This document shows positions 31,855-40,035 of a DNA stretch of 64,000 bases, piece after piece. The first letter of the stretch is position 1. The number at the start of each line of letters is the position of its first letter. Below the pieces are notes generated by a model, which was given only the letters and a program-made list of their open reading frames with translations, was not told the origin of the DNA and did no database searches. A program made the position numbers and the translations under genes. The stretch comes from Amycolatopsis keratiniphila subsp. keratiniphila (GTDB lineage Bacteria > Actinomycetota > Actinomycetes > Mycobacteriales > Pseudonocardiaceae): NCBI RefSeq assembly GCF_001620365.2, contig NZ_LQMT02000022.1, positions 120,716-184,715 of the forward strand, written 5' to 3'.

Positions 31855-32828
31855 GACTTCGCGGCGAGCAGAACCTTGCCGAAAACCGTGCCTTCTTCGA
31901 GCGCGCGGTGCGCCGAAGCGGCTTCGGCCATCGGGACGACCTGGCCGACGATCGGCTGCACCGAACCCTGCTCCACCAACGGCCACAGCCGCTCGCGGAC
32001 GTCGGCGACGATGGCCGCCTTCTGCTCCAGTGGCCGCGAGCGCAGGCCCGCGCCGAACACACTGGCGCGTTTGCCCATCAGCTTGCCGATGTTCAGCTCA
32101 CCCTTGACGCCGCCCTGCATACCGATGATCACCAGCCTGCCGTCCATGGCCAGCGCGTCGATGTTGCGGCCGAGGTACTTGGCGCCCATGTTGTCGAGGA
32201 TGACGTTCGCGCCGCCGGTTTCGGCGCGCAGCACCTCGACGAAATCCTGCTCCCGGTAGTTGATCGCGAGGTCGGCGCCGAGCTGGCGGCAGCTCTCCAG
32301 CCGTTCTTCCGAACCCGCGGTCACCGCGACCGTCGCGCCGAGCGCCTTGGCGACCTGGATCGCGTGCGTGCCGATACCGCCCGCGCCGCCGTGGACGAGC
32401 AGGACGTCACCCTCGGACAGGCCGGCGTGCATCACCACATTCGCCCAAACCGTGCATGCGACTTCGGGCAGTCCGGCGGCCGCGAGCAATTCGACTTCGG
32501 CGGGAAGCGGAAGCAGTTGTCCGGCCGGAACGGCGACCTTTTCCCCGTAGCCACCACCGGCGAGCAAAGCACAAACTTCGTCGCCGATTCGCCATCCTTC
32601 GACGCCTTCGCCGATTTCGGCGATCGTGCCCGAACATTCGAGCCCGAGGATTTCGCTGGCACCCGGCGGCGGAGGATAGTTTCCCTGACGTTGCAGCAGG
32701 TCAGCGCGGTTGACGGCGCTCGCGGCGACCTCGATGACGACTTCGCCTTCACCCGCCACGGGATCAGGGACCTCGGTCCATTCGAGAACATCGGGATCGC
32801 CGGGCTCACGGATGGTGATCGCGTACAT
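31851..32828 (-). CDS. NADPH:quinone oxidoreductase (medium-chain reductase family)
   Basis: 325 residues, zeta-crystallin/QOR-type MDR. NRADLLQRQGNYPPPPG near the start, GLECSGTIAEIG, AGLPEVACTVWANV, and the nucleotide-binding VHGGAGGIGTHAIQVAKALG are diagnostic; the structural and catalytic zinc ligands of alcohol dehydrogenases are absent. Cytosolic, one-electron or hydride reduction of quinones or enals with NADPH. ATG 32828 gives the usual length. Corresponds by position to mycobacterial Rv3777. Confidence 0.92.
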   Translation of the reverse strand: MYAITIREPGDPDVLEWTEVPDPVAGEGEVVIEVAASAVNRADLLQRQGNYPPPPGASEILGLECSGTIAEIGEGVEGWRIGDEVCALLAGGGYGEKVAVPAGQLLPLPAEVELLAAAGLPEVACTVWANVVMHAGLSEGDVLLVHGGAGGIGTHAIQVAKALGATVAVTAGSEERLESCRQLGADLAINYREQDFVEVLRAETGGANVILDNMGAKYLGRNIDALAMDGRLVIIGMQGGVKGELNIGKLMGKRASVFGAGLRSRPLEQKAAIVADVRERLWPLVEQGSVQPIVGQVVPMAEAASAHRALEEGTVFGKVLLAAKS

Positions 32829-32908
32829 ACAAACGACCCTATCCCGGTGTCGTAAAGTCCGCCGAACGTCGGTTGACCTGTGGCGCAAACCACACAAAGG
32901 TGACGCCC

Positions 32909-34450
32909 ATGTCATATTCGCGAAGAAGCATTGTTCCCTCGATCGTGGTGATGGCCACCGCCGCGCTCACGGTCGGAATGGCTCCCGCTGCGACGGCCAC
33001 GACCGGGCCCGACGGCCCCGCGCTGGCCAAGCAGCTCGTCAAGAAGGTCGACGTGAACAACGTCAACCGGCATCTGATCGCGCTGCAGCGGATCTCGGAC
33101 GCGAACGGCGGCCGCCGCGCCGCCAGCACCGAAGGGCACAAGAAGTCCGCGGAGTACGTCGCCACGAAGCTGGAGCAGGCGGGCTTCACGGTCACGCGGC
33201 AGGAGTTCCCCTTCACCTACGCGGAAACCCTCGCGGAGAGGCTGACGGTCGCGGGCGCCGACGTCCCGATCATCATCATGTCCTACAGCCCGTCGACTCC
33301 GGACGGCGGAATCACCGCCCCGCTCGCGGTGGTCCCGGTCGACGACACCAGCGGCTGCGAAGCGGCCGACTACGCCGGCGGAGTCACCGGCAAGATCGCG
33401 CTGATCCAGCGCGGTGGCTGCTCCTTCGCGCAGAAGCAGGCGACCGCCGCCGCGGCGGGTGCCGTCGGCGCGATCGTCTACAACAACGTCCCGGGCCCGG
33501 TCAACGGCACCCTGGGCGACCCGTCCGCGGCCAAGATCCCGACCGGTGGCATCACCCAGGCCGACGGCCAGGCGCTCGCCGGCAAGGCCGGTGCCTCGGT
33601 CACCCTCGACCTGCGTGCCTTCCAGGAGGAACGGACCAGCTACAACGTCCTCGCCGAGACCAAGACCGGCCGCAAGGACAACGTCGTGATGCTCGGTGCC
33701 CACCTCGACAGCGTCACCGAGGGCCCCGGCATCAACGACAACGGCACCGGCTCCGCGGCGCTGCTGGAGACCGCGCTGCAGCTGGGCAGTAAGCCCAAGG
33801 CCAACAACGCCGTCCGCTTCGGCTGGTGGAGTGCCGAGGAGTTCGGTCTCGTCGGCTCGACCTACTACGTCAACTCGCTGAGCTTCGAGCAGCAGCTCGA
33901 CATCGCGCTCTACTACAACTACGACATGATCGGCTCACCGAACGCGGCGTACTTCGCCTACGACGGTGACAACTCCGACGGTGTCGGCGCGGGTGCGGGC
34001 CCGTACGGTTCGGCTCAGCTGGAAAAGACCCTGGTCGACTACCTCCAGCTCGGCAAGGGTGTCCCGGTCGAGGGCACGGACTTCACCGGCCGCTCCGACT
34101 ACGGTCGCTTCATCGCGGTCGGCATCCCGGCCGGTGGGCTGTTCACCGGCGCCGAAGGCGTGAAGACCGCGGCGCAGGCGGCCAAGTGGGGCGGTAGCGC
34201 CGATGTCGCTTACGACAAGTGCTACCACCAGGCGTGCGACAACCTCGGCAACGTCGACCGCGTCGCGCTCGAACGCAACTCCGACGCCGTCGCGTGGGCG
34301 CTGGGCGTGTACGCGACCAGCACCGCGAACATCAACGGTGTGTCGGGCAGCTCGGCCGCGAAGGCGAAGGCCCTTCGCGCGACTGAGCGGTCTCAGCAGC
34401 GAAGCATGACGGCTTCGGTCCAGGCCGACGACCACCACGTCGCCGCGTAG
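32909..34450 (+). CDS. Secreted M28-family aminopeptidase with PA domain
   Basis: 513 residues. A signal peptide of ~30 residues ends near ATA-TTGPDG. A protease-associated (PA) domain lies at about 115-225 (VTGKIALIQRGGCSFAQK). The M28 domain carries the two-zinc ligands and catalytic Glu: GAHLDSV (His), GINDNGTGS (Asp), WSAEEFGLVG (catalytic Glu and ligand), YDMIGS (Asp) and CYHQACDN (His). It resembles the Streptomyces griseus leucine aminopeptidase. The basic, Gln-rich tail after ~480 is unusual. AAGGTG eight bases before ATG 32909 fits a ribosome site. Exported; probably nutritional. Confidence 0.92.
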   Translation: MSYSRRSIVPSIVVMATAALTVGMAPAATATTGPDGPALAKQLVKKVDVNNVNRHLIALQRISDANGGRRAASTEGHKKSAEYVATKLEQAGFTVTRQEFPFTYAETLAERLTVAGADVPIIIMSYSPSTPDGGITAPLAVVPVDDTSGCEAADYAGGVTGKIALIQRGGCSFAQKQATAAAAGAVGAIVYNNVPGPVNGTLGDPSAAKIPTGGITQADGQALAGKAGASVTLDLRAFQEERTSYNVLAETKTGRKDNVVMLGAHLDSVTEGPGINDNGTGSAALLETALQLGSKPKANNAVRFGWWSAEEFGLVGSTYYVNSLSFEQQLDIALYYNYDMIGSPNAAYFAYDGDNSDGVGAGAGPYGSAQLEKTLVDYLQLGKGVPVEGTDFTGRSDYGRFIAVGIPAGGLFTGAEGVKTAAQAAKWGGSADVAYDKCYHQACDNLGNVDRVALERNSDAVAWALGVYATSTANINGVSGSSAAKAKALRATERSQQRSMTASVQADDHHVAA

Positions 34451-34466
34451 CAGCCCTTCGAATGCC

Positions 34467-34513
34467 AGGAACGGTCCTTTCCTCGCAAAATTTGCGAGGA
34501 AAGGACCGTTCCT
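34467..34513. repeat. Perfect 23-bp palindrome between convergent genes
   Basis: AGGAACGGTCCTTTCCTCGC-AAA and its exact complement flank a single central base. Located 17 bases after the aminopeptidase stop and 19 before the end of the convergent metallopeptidase, so it probably serves as a terminator for both. The right arm resembles the first bases of the window. Confidence 0.85.
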
Positions 34514-34531
34514 AGCGTCTACAGGGGGCGA

Positions 34532-35443
34532 TCAGCCCAGGCTGTTGGTCGCGAAGGTGTCGCACCGCGCCGGCTCGCCGGTCTGGAAGCCGGTGGTGAA
34601 CCACTTCTTCCGCTGCGCCGACGTCCCGTGGCTGAACTTCGACTCGTCGACCCGCCCCCCGCCGAGCTTCGACTGGATGTAGTCGTCACCGATCCGCGCG
34701 GCGGTGTCCAGCGCGGAGTTGACGTCCTCCTGGCTGACCTCGGTGATCAGCGGCCGCCCGCTCTCGGTCGGGGTGGTGGTGGCGTGGTTCGCCCAGACGC
34801 CGGCGTAGCAGTCGGCCTGCAGTTCGAGCCGCACCGAACCCGACGTCGGCCCGCTCCCGGTGCCCTTCTTGGACACTCCGGTGAGGTTCTGCACGTGGTG
34901 CCCGTATTCGTGGGCCAGCACGTACGCCTCCGCGAACGGCCCGCCTTGTGCGCCGAACCGGGTACGGAGTTCGTTGAAGAAGCCGAGATCGATGTAGACC
35001 TCGGAGTCGCCGGGGCAGTAGAACGGCCCGACGTCGGAGGTCGCGTTGCCGCAGGCCGTGTTCACGCCGCCGTTGAAGAAGTTGGTGACGGCCTTGCGGT
35101 AGGTCGACCCGGACCGCTGGAACTCCTGCCCCCAGTAGTCCTGGATCGAGTTGATGATGGCGACGATCGCGCAGTCGTGGTTCCGGTTCGCGTCCGCGCC
35201 GGTCTTGCACTCCTGTGACAGCGACGTGTTGTCCATCTGCTGCCCGGTGCCCACGCCGCCGAGCCCGCTCGAGGACGGGTTCAGGCTCACGCCGCCGAAT
35301 TGGGAGAAGAGAAAGTAGATGACCAGGCCGACCACACTGAGTCCGCCGCCGCCGAGTGCCACCCGGCCGCCGATCCCGCCGCCACCGCCGCGCAGGTCCT
35401 CGACCTCGGAGGTGTCCAGGCCCGCGCCTTCGTCGAATCGCAC
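34532..35443 (-). CDS. Neutral zinc metallopeptidase (YpfJ family)
   Basis: 303 residues. N-terminal MRFDEGAGLDTSEVEDLRGG is the standard YpfJ opening, then one transmembrane helix (LSVVGLVIYFLFSQFGGV, ~32-52), which orients the large domain outside. The catalytic motif LAHEYGHHVQ (HExxH) is at about residue 180; LELQADCYAGVWA supplies the further ligand region. Family function is poorly defined. A perfect 15-bp hairpin lies 33 bases upstream of the start. Confidence 0.88.
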   Translation of the reverse strand: MRFDEGAGLDTSEVEDLRGGGGGIGGRVALGGGGLSVVGLVIYFLFSQFGGVSLNPSSSGLGGVGTGQQMDNTSLSQECKTGADANRNHDCAIVAIINSIQDYWGQEFQRSGSTYRKAVTNFFNGGVNTACGNATSDVGPFYCPGDSEVYIDLGFFNELRTRFGAQGGPFAEAYVLAHEYGHHVQNLTGVSKKGTGSGPTSGSVRLELQADCYAGVWANHATTTPTESGRPLITEVSQEDVNSALDTAARIGDDYIQSKLGGGRVDESKFSHGTSAQRKKWFTTGFQTGEPARCDTFATNSLG

Positions 35444-35982
35444 GGGGGAAGCGTAGCCGGAAGACCCCGGATACGCCTGGGTGCGGCCGCGAGGGGCGGC
35501 CGCACCCAGGACTACCGAGGTTGTCTTGTTCCGATCGCCGGTCGGCCGCGATCATCGGGCCGGCGTCCTGGCGCTGCCGAGGCGGTCGAAGAGGCCGCTA
35601 ACCCGAAACAGGCCGGAGTGACGCCGAATGCGCCAGAATTGTCGAGCGCATCCGAGATGCCCGCGCTCGTCGCTGTTCACAGTCGCGACCGACCCGGTCC
35701 TTTCCGTTCCGGTCGCGGGGACACAGCAGGCGGTCAACCGCGAGAATCACCCGCCATACCACCACCTTGACCCTTCCCGGCTGGGAGCAGGTCCGGCGAC
35801 CCTTCCACGGGTTCGCCCGGTACTTGCCCGACCATCCGCTGACAAGCAGAATGCGCCTTTTCGCGCCGAGTCTCAACCTTTTCGTAACCCTCCTTCGGGC
35901 GAATGTTCCGCCGGATTTTTCAGGTGCCGAAAAGTGACCGGTGGGTATGCGCCTTGTGCGATCAACGCTCTACTCTGCGTGG
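35444..35982. other. 539-base intergenic region between divergent metallopeptidase and MarR genes
   Basis: No convincing coding region. Open frames here have no ribosome site and unusual composition. It holds the hairpin at 35476-35510. A -10-like TACTCT at 35971-35976 lies seven bases before the marR start, which would give a leaderless transcript. Base composition is a little lower in GC around 35860-35910 (TTTTTCGTAACC-like stretches), as expected for a promoter region. Confidence 0.55.
35476..35510. repeat. Perfect 15-bp hairpin upstream of the metallopeptidase
   Basis: CCTGGGTGCGGCCGC and its exact complement around GAGGG. No gene is read into it from either side, so it is not an obvious terminator. 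It lies 33 bases before the metallopeptidase start and may fold in that gene's leader, or be the remnant of a lost gene's terminator. Confidence 0.7.
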
Positions 35983-36486
35983 ATGGCGGTGGAGCAGAAG
36001 GAAGTGCGCTGGCTGTCCGAGTCCGAGATGGTCGCCTGGCGCTCGTACATCGTCGCCACCATGCGGCTGCGGCAACGCCTCCATCGCGAGCTCTCCGAGC
36101 GCCACGACGTCACCCTCGCCGACTACGAGGTCATGGTCTGCCTTTCGCTCCAGCCCGACCGGCGGATGCGGATGACGGAGCTGGCGAGCATGCTCGGCTC
36201 GACCAAGAGCAGGCTTTCGCACCAGATGGTCCGCCTGGAGGCCGACGGCCTCATCCGCCGCACCCGGGACCCGGCGGACAAACGCGGCGTCGTCGCGGAG
36301 ATGACCGAGACTGGCGCGGAACTGCTGGAAGGCGCGGCGCCGACGCATGTCGAGGGCGTCCGCGAGCATCTGATCGACCTCCTGAGCCCCGAGGAGCAGC
36401 GGGTGCTGGGGCAGGCTTTCGGGCGCGTGCTGGAGCACCTGTCGGAGATCGACGGCCTGCCCAGGCTGCCGCCGATCACTTCCTGA
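35983..36486 (+). CDS. MarR-family transcriptional regulator
   Basis: 167 residues. Winged-helix core: LADYEVMVCLSLQPDRRMRM, TELASMLGSTKSRLSHQMVRLEADGLIRRTRDPADKRGV in outline (recognition helix SKSRLSH-like TKSRLSHQ, wing DPADKRG). Dimerisation helices at both ends. ATG 35983 lies close behind a -10-like TACTCT, suggesting a leaderless mRNA. Its stop region overlaps the convergent sigma factor by 11 bases. Ligand and targets cannot be told from sequence. Confidence 0.9.
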   Translation: MAVEQKEVRWLSESEMVAWRSYIVATMRLRQRLHRELSERHDVTLADYEVMVCLSLQPDRRMRMTELASMLGSTKSRLSHQMVRLEADGLIRRTRDPADKRGVVAEMTETGAELLEGAAPTHVEGVREHLIDLLSPEEQRVLGQAFGRVLEHLSEIDGLPRLPPITS

Positions 36487-37621
36487 GCCGCGCGGCCTGA
36501 CGCGTCAGGTGGGCGCGCTCGGCTGGGTCGGCCGCCTTGCCCGCGGCTTCGTCGTACAGTCGCGCCGCCGTGGCCAGGTCGCCGTCGCGCTCGTGGAGGT
36601 ACGCCGCCACCGCCGCGTACCTCGGCAGTGAATCGTCCAGCTCCGCGAGCGCGGCCAGCCCGGCGCGCGGGCCGTCCGCCTCACCGACGGCGACCGCGCG
36701 GTTGAGCCGGACGACCGGGCTGCCGGTCAGCCGCGCGAGTTCGTCGTACCACTCGACGATCTGCACCCAGTCGGTCTCCGCCGCGGTCGGGGCGTCGGCG
36801 TGGAGCGCCGCGATGGCGGCCTGCGCCTGGAACTCGCCCAGCTTGTCGCGGGCCAGCGCGGCCTGCAGGATTTCGACGCCCTCGGCGATCAGGCGGGTGT
36901 CCCAGGCGCCGCGGTCCTGTTCGGCGAGCGGCACCAGTTCGCCGTCGGCCGCCGTCCGCGCGGCGCGGCGGGCGTGGTGGAGCAGCATGAGGGCGAGCAG
37001 CCCGGCGACCTCGGGATGATCGATCGAGGCGAAGAGCCGCCGGGTGAGCCGGATGGCTTCGGCGGCGAGGTCGACGTCGCCCGAGTAGCCCTCGTTGAAC
37101 ACGAGATAGAGCACGCGGAGCACGGTGGCGACATCGCCCGCCTGGTCGAAACGCACTCCCGAGACGGTGCGCTTGGCCCGGCTGATGCGCTGCGCCATGG
37201 TGGCTTCGGGCACCAGGTACGCCTGGGCGATCTGGCGGGTGGTGAGCCCGCCGACGGCGCGCAGGGTGAGCGCGACCGCCGAAGACGGCGTCAGCGACGG
37301 GTGGGCGCACAGGAAGTAGAGCTGCAACGTGTCGTCGACCGCGGGAGCGGGCCCGGGAGCCGGCTCTTCGTCGACGAGGTCTTCGCGGCGACGGCGGGCG
37401 GCGTCGGACCGTGCCATGCCGAGGAACTTGCGCCACGCGACGGTGACGAGCCAGCCCTTCGGATCCTTCGGCCGGTCGCCGGGCCAGACGCGGACGGCCT
37501 CGATCAGCGCCTCCTGGACGGCGTCTTCGGCCGACGCGAAATCGGCGCCGCGGCGGACCAGGATCCCGAGGACGTTCGGCGTGAGGCTCCGGAGCAGGGC
37601 CTCGTCCAGTTCGGTGGTCAC
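36476..37621 (-). CDS. ECF sigma factor with C-terminal TPR-like extension (ECF42 type)
   Basis: 381 residues. Sigma region 2 at ~10-75 (RGADFASAEDAVQEALIEAV, PKGWLVTVAWRKFL) and region 4 at ~110-165 (LTTRQIAQAYLVPEATMAQR) are followed by a ~200-residue helical repeat domain (FNEGYSG, LLALMLLHHARRAARTA, NRAVAVGEADG). This long extension and the adjacent DGPF protein are the marks of the ECF42 group, which lacks a classical anti-sigma factor. The GTG start at 37621 overlaps the upstream stop (GTGA), so translation is coupled. Confidence 0.9.
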   Translation of the reverse strand: MTTELDEALLRSLTPNVLGILVRRGADFASAEDAVQEALIEAVRVWPGDRPKDPKGWLVTVAWRKFLGMARSDAARRRREDLVDEEPAPGPAPAVDDTLQLYFLCAHPSLTPSSAVALTLRAVGGLTTRQIAQAYLVPEATMAQRISRAKRTVSGVRFDQAGDVATVLRVLYLVFNEGYSGDVDLAAEAIRLTRRLFASIDHPEVAGLLALMLLHHARRAARTAADGELVPLAEQDRGAWDTRLIAEGVEILQAALARDKLGEFQAQAAIAALHADAPTAAETDWVQIVEWYDELARLTGSPVVRLNRAVAVGEADGPRAGLAALAELDDSLPRYAAVAAYLHERDGDLATAARLYDEAAGKAADPAERAHLTRQAARLRK

Positions 37622-38025
37622 TCCGTGCCGACGAGCGGCTCGCCCACCAACGGACGCAGTTCGAGCCATTCGTGGATCGGCTTCCCGCCCGCTCCCGGAG
37701 CGGCCGACAACTCACCCGCGAGCTCGAGCGCTCGCTCGTAGCTGTCGACGTCGATGATCATGAACCCGGCGATGAGGTCCTTGGTCTCGGCGAAGGGGCC
37801 GTCGGTGACCGGAGGCTTGCCCTCGCCGTCGTACCGGACGAAGGTGCCTTCGGGCGCGAGAGCCTGCTCTCCGACGAATTCGCCGGTCTCCACGAGCCGG
37901 GTCGCGAAATCCCTCATGTAGTCGATATGCGCCGTGACCTCCTCCGGCGTCCATTGCTCCATCGGGATGTCGTTCACCGCTGCCGGAGCGCCGCGGTAGT
38001 GCTTGAGCAGCAGGTACTTGGGCAT
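37618..38025 (-). CDS. YCII/DGPF-domain protein, partner of the ECF42 sigma factor
   Basis: 135 residues, YCII-related fold. The name motif is present as VTDGPFAETKDLIAGF, with KYLLLKHYRG at the start and a helical ERALELAGEL segment. Proteins of this family are consistently encoded next to ECF42 sigma factors and are suspected to be targets or modulators. The ATG at 38025 follows no strong ribosome site. It precedes and overlaps the sigma gene. Confidence 0.9.
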   Translation of the reverse strand: MPKYLLLKHYRGAPAAVNDIPMEQWTPEEVTAHIDYMRDFATRLVETGEFVGEQALAPEGTFVRYDGEGKPPVTDGPFAETKDLIAGFMIIDVDSYERALELAGELSAAPGAGGKPIHEWLELRPLVGEPLVGTE

Positions 38026-38128
38026 GGCCGAAGGGTAGCGGCAGACTGCCGGACCTTCTGCCTGGCGCGGCCATACATCCGATCTCTAGCGTCGTTGAGG
38101 CTTTCCTCCATCGCGAAAGGAAGAGCCC

Positions 38129-39853
38129 TTGTCCAAGGCGAAACGGCGATCCGCCTGCCTGCTCGTGACCATCGGTCTCATCTGTGGCCTGCTCACCGGA
38201 GAAGCGGGCGCCTCCGAGGTGGCCCCGCCCCCGCTCGCTCCAGCCGTCGCTCAAGCGCTGATCGCCGCGAACCCGGTGGTCTGCGAGGGCGACGGGGTCT
38301 CCGGCAAACGTGTCGAGCTGGTCTACGTCCGCGAGGCCGGTCAGCCCGACCGGTACGCGACCGTGGTGCCGTCCCTGCGCGCGTACGCGTCCGGGATCGA
38401 CGATTCGTTCAACGACAGCGCCGCGGCGACCGGCGGCAGCAGACATCTCCGCTACGTGACGACGGCCGGCGCGGGATGCCAGGTCGCCGTCGCGAATCTC
38501 GTGGTGCCCGACGGCACGTATCTGTCCGGCGCCATCCGCGACCGCGCCATCCAGGCCGGTTTCCACCACGCGGACCGCGACTACATGCTGTTCTCCGACA
38601 ACCCGCACACCTGCGCGGGCACCTGGGGCGACAGCGACGACCAGCCCGGTCCGGCCAACGCCTTCAACAACGGCAGGCATTACACGGAGATCGCCGTCCC
38701 CTGCTGGGGTGTCAACGCCGCCGCCCACGAACTGGGCCACATGCTCGGCGCGGTCCTGCCGGGTGCGCCGCACTACCAGGGCGGCGGGCACTGCTCCCAG
38801 GAATGGGACCTGATGTGTTACGGCGACACGCAGTCCTTCGACTGCACGGAACGCGACTTCGACCGGCTGCTGGACTGCGGCAACGACGACTACTTCAGCA
38901 CGAACCCCACCCCGGGCAGCTGGCTCGCGACGCACTGGAACGTCGCGAACAGCGCCTTCCTGATCAAGAAGGACACCCCGGACAACGACGACGGCCACGC
39001 GCGCGGCGGGAAGACCTACGTCATCACCGGAGCGAGCGGAAACGCCATCGACGTCGTGGGCTCGTCTACCGGCGGGCTCGTCAACCTCAGCCATCGCTCG
39101 CGGACCGACTCCATGAGCCAGAAGTGGATCCTGGGGTACAACACCGGCCTTCAGCTGGTCAACGCCAACAGCCAGCTGTGCGCCGACAGCGCCCAGAGCG
39201 GGACCGCGCCGGGAACGCCGATCCTGCAGTACAACTGCAACGGCCAGAACGGCATGCGCTGGGCGTTCCAGCCGCTCGGCAACGGCAAGGTGGCGATCTT
39301 CAACTACCTGACCGGATTCGCGATCACCGACGGCGGCGCGTATCCGGCGCCCCTGGTTCAGCAGCCTTACACCGGGGCGGCGAACCAGCAGTGGACCCTG
39401 AACCCCGTCGCCGATCCCGGTCCGCAGGCGGGCAAGAAGTACTACTTGACCGTCGCCACCAACGGAAACAGCGCGGCGGTCGTCGACGGCTCGTCGTCGG
39501 CGGGCGCGAAGATCACCCATGTGGCCAGGCAGAACGACAACGGCCAGAAATGGCGGCTCACCGACGTCGGCGGCGGGTACTGGAGGATCTCCAACGAGCG
39601 GAGCGGTCAGTGCCTGCGGCCGGTCTCCGGCAGCACCGCGGAGGGCGCGCAGTTCGAGCAGACGCATTGCGGCTCCGCCACCAACCAGCAGTGGAAGCTG
39701 TTGCGCAGTGCCGACATGCGCTACGGGCTGGTGAACAGGGCGAGCAAGCTGGCGGTGCGGCAGATCGACAACGGTACGGCTTCGCTGCTGGAGCAGCGGC
39801 CGTTCCTGGGCGGCCGTAGCGACGAGACCGTCTGGGCGCTGGTGCCCGCGTGA
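38129..39853 (+). CDS. Secreted zinc metalloprotease with ricin-type beta-trefoil tail
   Basis: 574 residues, TTG start at 38129 with AAAGGAAG six bases upstream. A signal peptide (~1-29, KAKRRSACLLVTIGLICGLL, AxA-like GAGA cut) precedes a protease domain to ~285 with HELGHMLGAVLPGAPHY and a later WDLMCYGD Met-turn-like segment. Two ricin-like beta-trefoil halves follow (~295-435 and ~440-574) with repeated QxW motifs (SQKWIL, MRWAF, NQQWTL, GQKWRL, NQQWKL). Likely binds polysaccharide and cleaves an extracellular protein. The third metal ligand spacing does not match classical metzincins. A terminator follows. Confidence 0.85.
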   Translation: MSKAKRRSACLLVTIGLICGLLTGEAGASEVAPPPLAPAVAQALIAANPVVCEGDGVSGKRVELVYVREAGQPDRYATVVPSLRAYASGIDDSFNDSAAATGGSRHLRYVTTAGAGCQVAVANLVVPDGTYLSGAIRDRAIQAGFHHADRDYMLFSDNPHTCAGTWGDSDDQPGPANAFNNGRHYTEIAVPCWGVNAAAHELGHMLGAVLPGAPHYQGGGHCSQEWDLMCYGDTQSFDCTERDFDRLLDCGNDDYFSTNPTPGSWLATHWNVANSAFLIKKDTPDNDDGHARGGKTYVITGASGNAIDVVGSSTGGLVNLSHRSRTDSMSQKWILGYNTGLQLVNANSQLCADSAQSGTAPGTPILQYNCNGQNGMRWAFQPLGNGKVAIFNYLTGFAITDGGAYPAPLVQQPYTGAANQQWTLNPVADPGPQAGKKYYLTVATNGNSAAVVDGSSSAGAKITHVARQNDNGQKWRLTDVGGGYWRISNERSGQCLRPVSGSTAEGAQFEQTHCGSATNQQWKLLRSADMRYGLVNRASKLAVRQIDNGTASLLEQRPFLGGRSDETVWALVPA

Positions 39854-39857
39854 CGCG

Positions 39858-39889
39858 AAGCGCCCCAGGTCCACGGGCCTGGGGCGCTT
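39858..39889 (+). terminator. Terminator of the ricin-domain metalloprotease gene
   Basis: Perfect 12-base arms (AAGCGCCCCAGG and complement), eight-base loop, then TCGTTTT. It begins four bases after the stop codon and separates this gene from the convergent tRNA. Confidence 0.8.
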
Positions 39890-39902
39890 TCGTTTTCAAG
39901 AC

Positions 39903-39991
39903 TGGCGGTAGCGGTGGGATTCGAACCCACGGAGGACAGAGCCCTCGCATGTTTTCAAGACATGTTCCTTCGGCCGCTCGGACACGCTACC
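39903..39991 (-). tRNA. tRNA-Ser (anticodon UGA)
   Basis: On the minus strand the acceptor 5' side GGTAGCG (39991-39985) pairs with CGCTACC (39913-39907), followed by discriminator G and an encoded CCA (39905-39903). The anticodon loop CTTGAAA is closed by CATGT/ACATG, giving anticodon UGA. The T arm GTGGGTTCGAATCCCAC is intact. A long variable arm, as in class II tRNAs, fits serine. No flanking integrase or att-like repeat is seen. Confidence 0.97.
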
Positions 39992-40035
39992 GCTGTCGAG
40001 GGTATCCGACGGGGCTTTGCCGGGAGGTTTCGGAT

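Noticed and set aside
35598..35876. Small minus-strand open frame upstream of marR
   Set aside because: Composition is not gene-like, no start signal, and it lies in the promoter region.
39903..39991. tRNA-Ser as a phage or island attachment site
   Set aside because: The tRNA is intact, but no integrase gene or repeated 3' tRNA segment is seen in the window.
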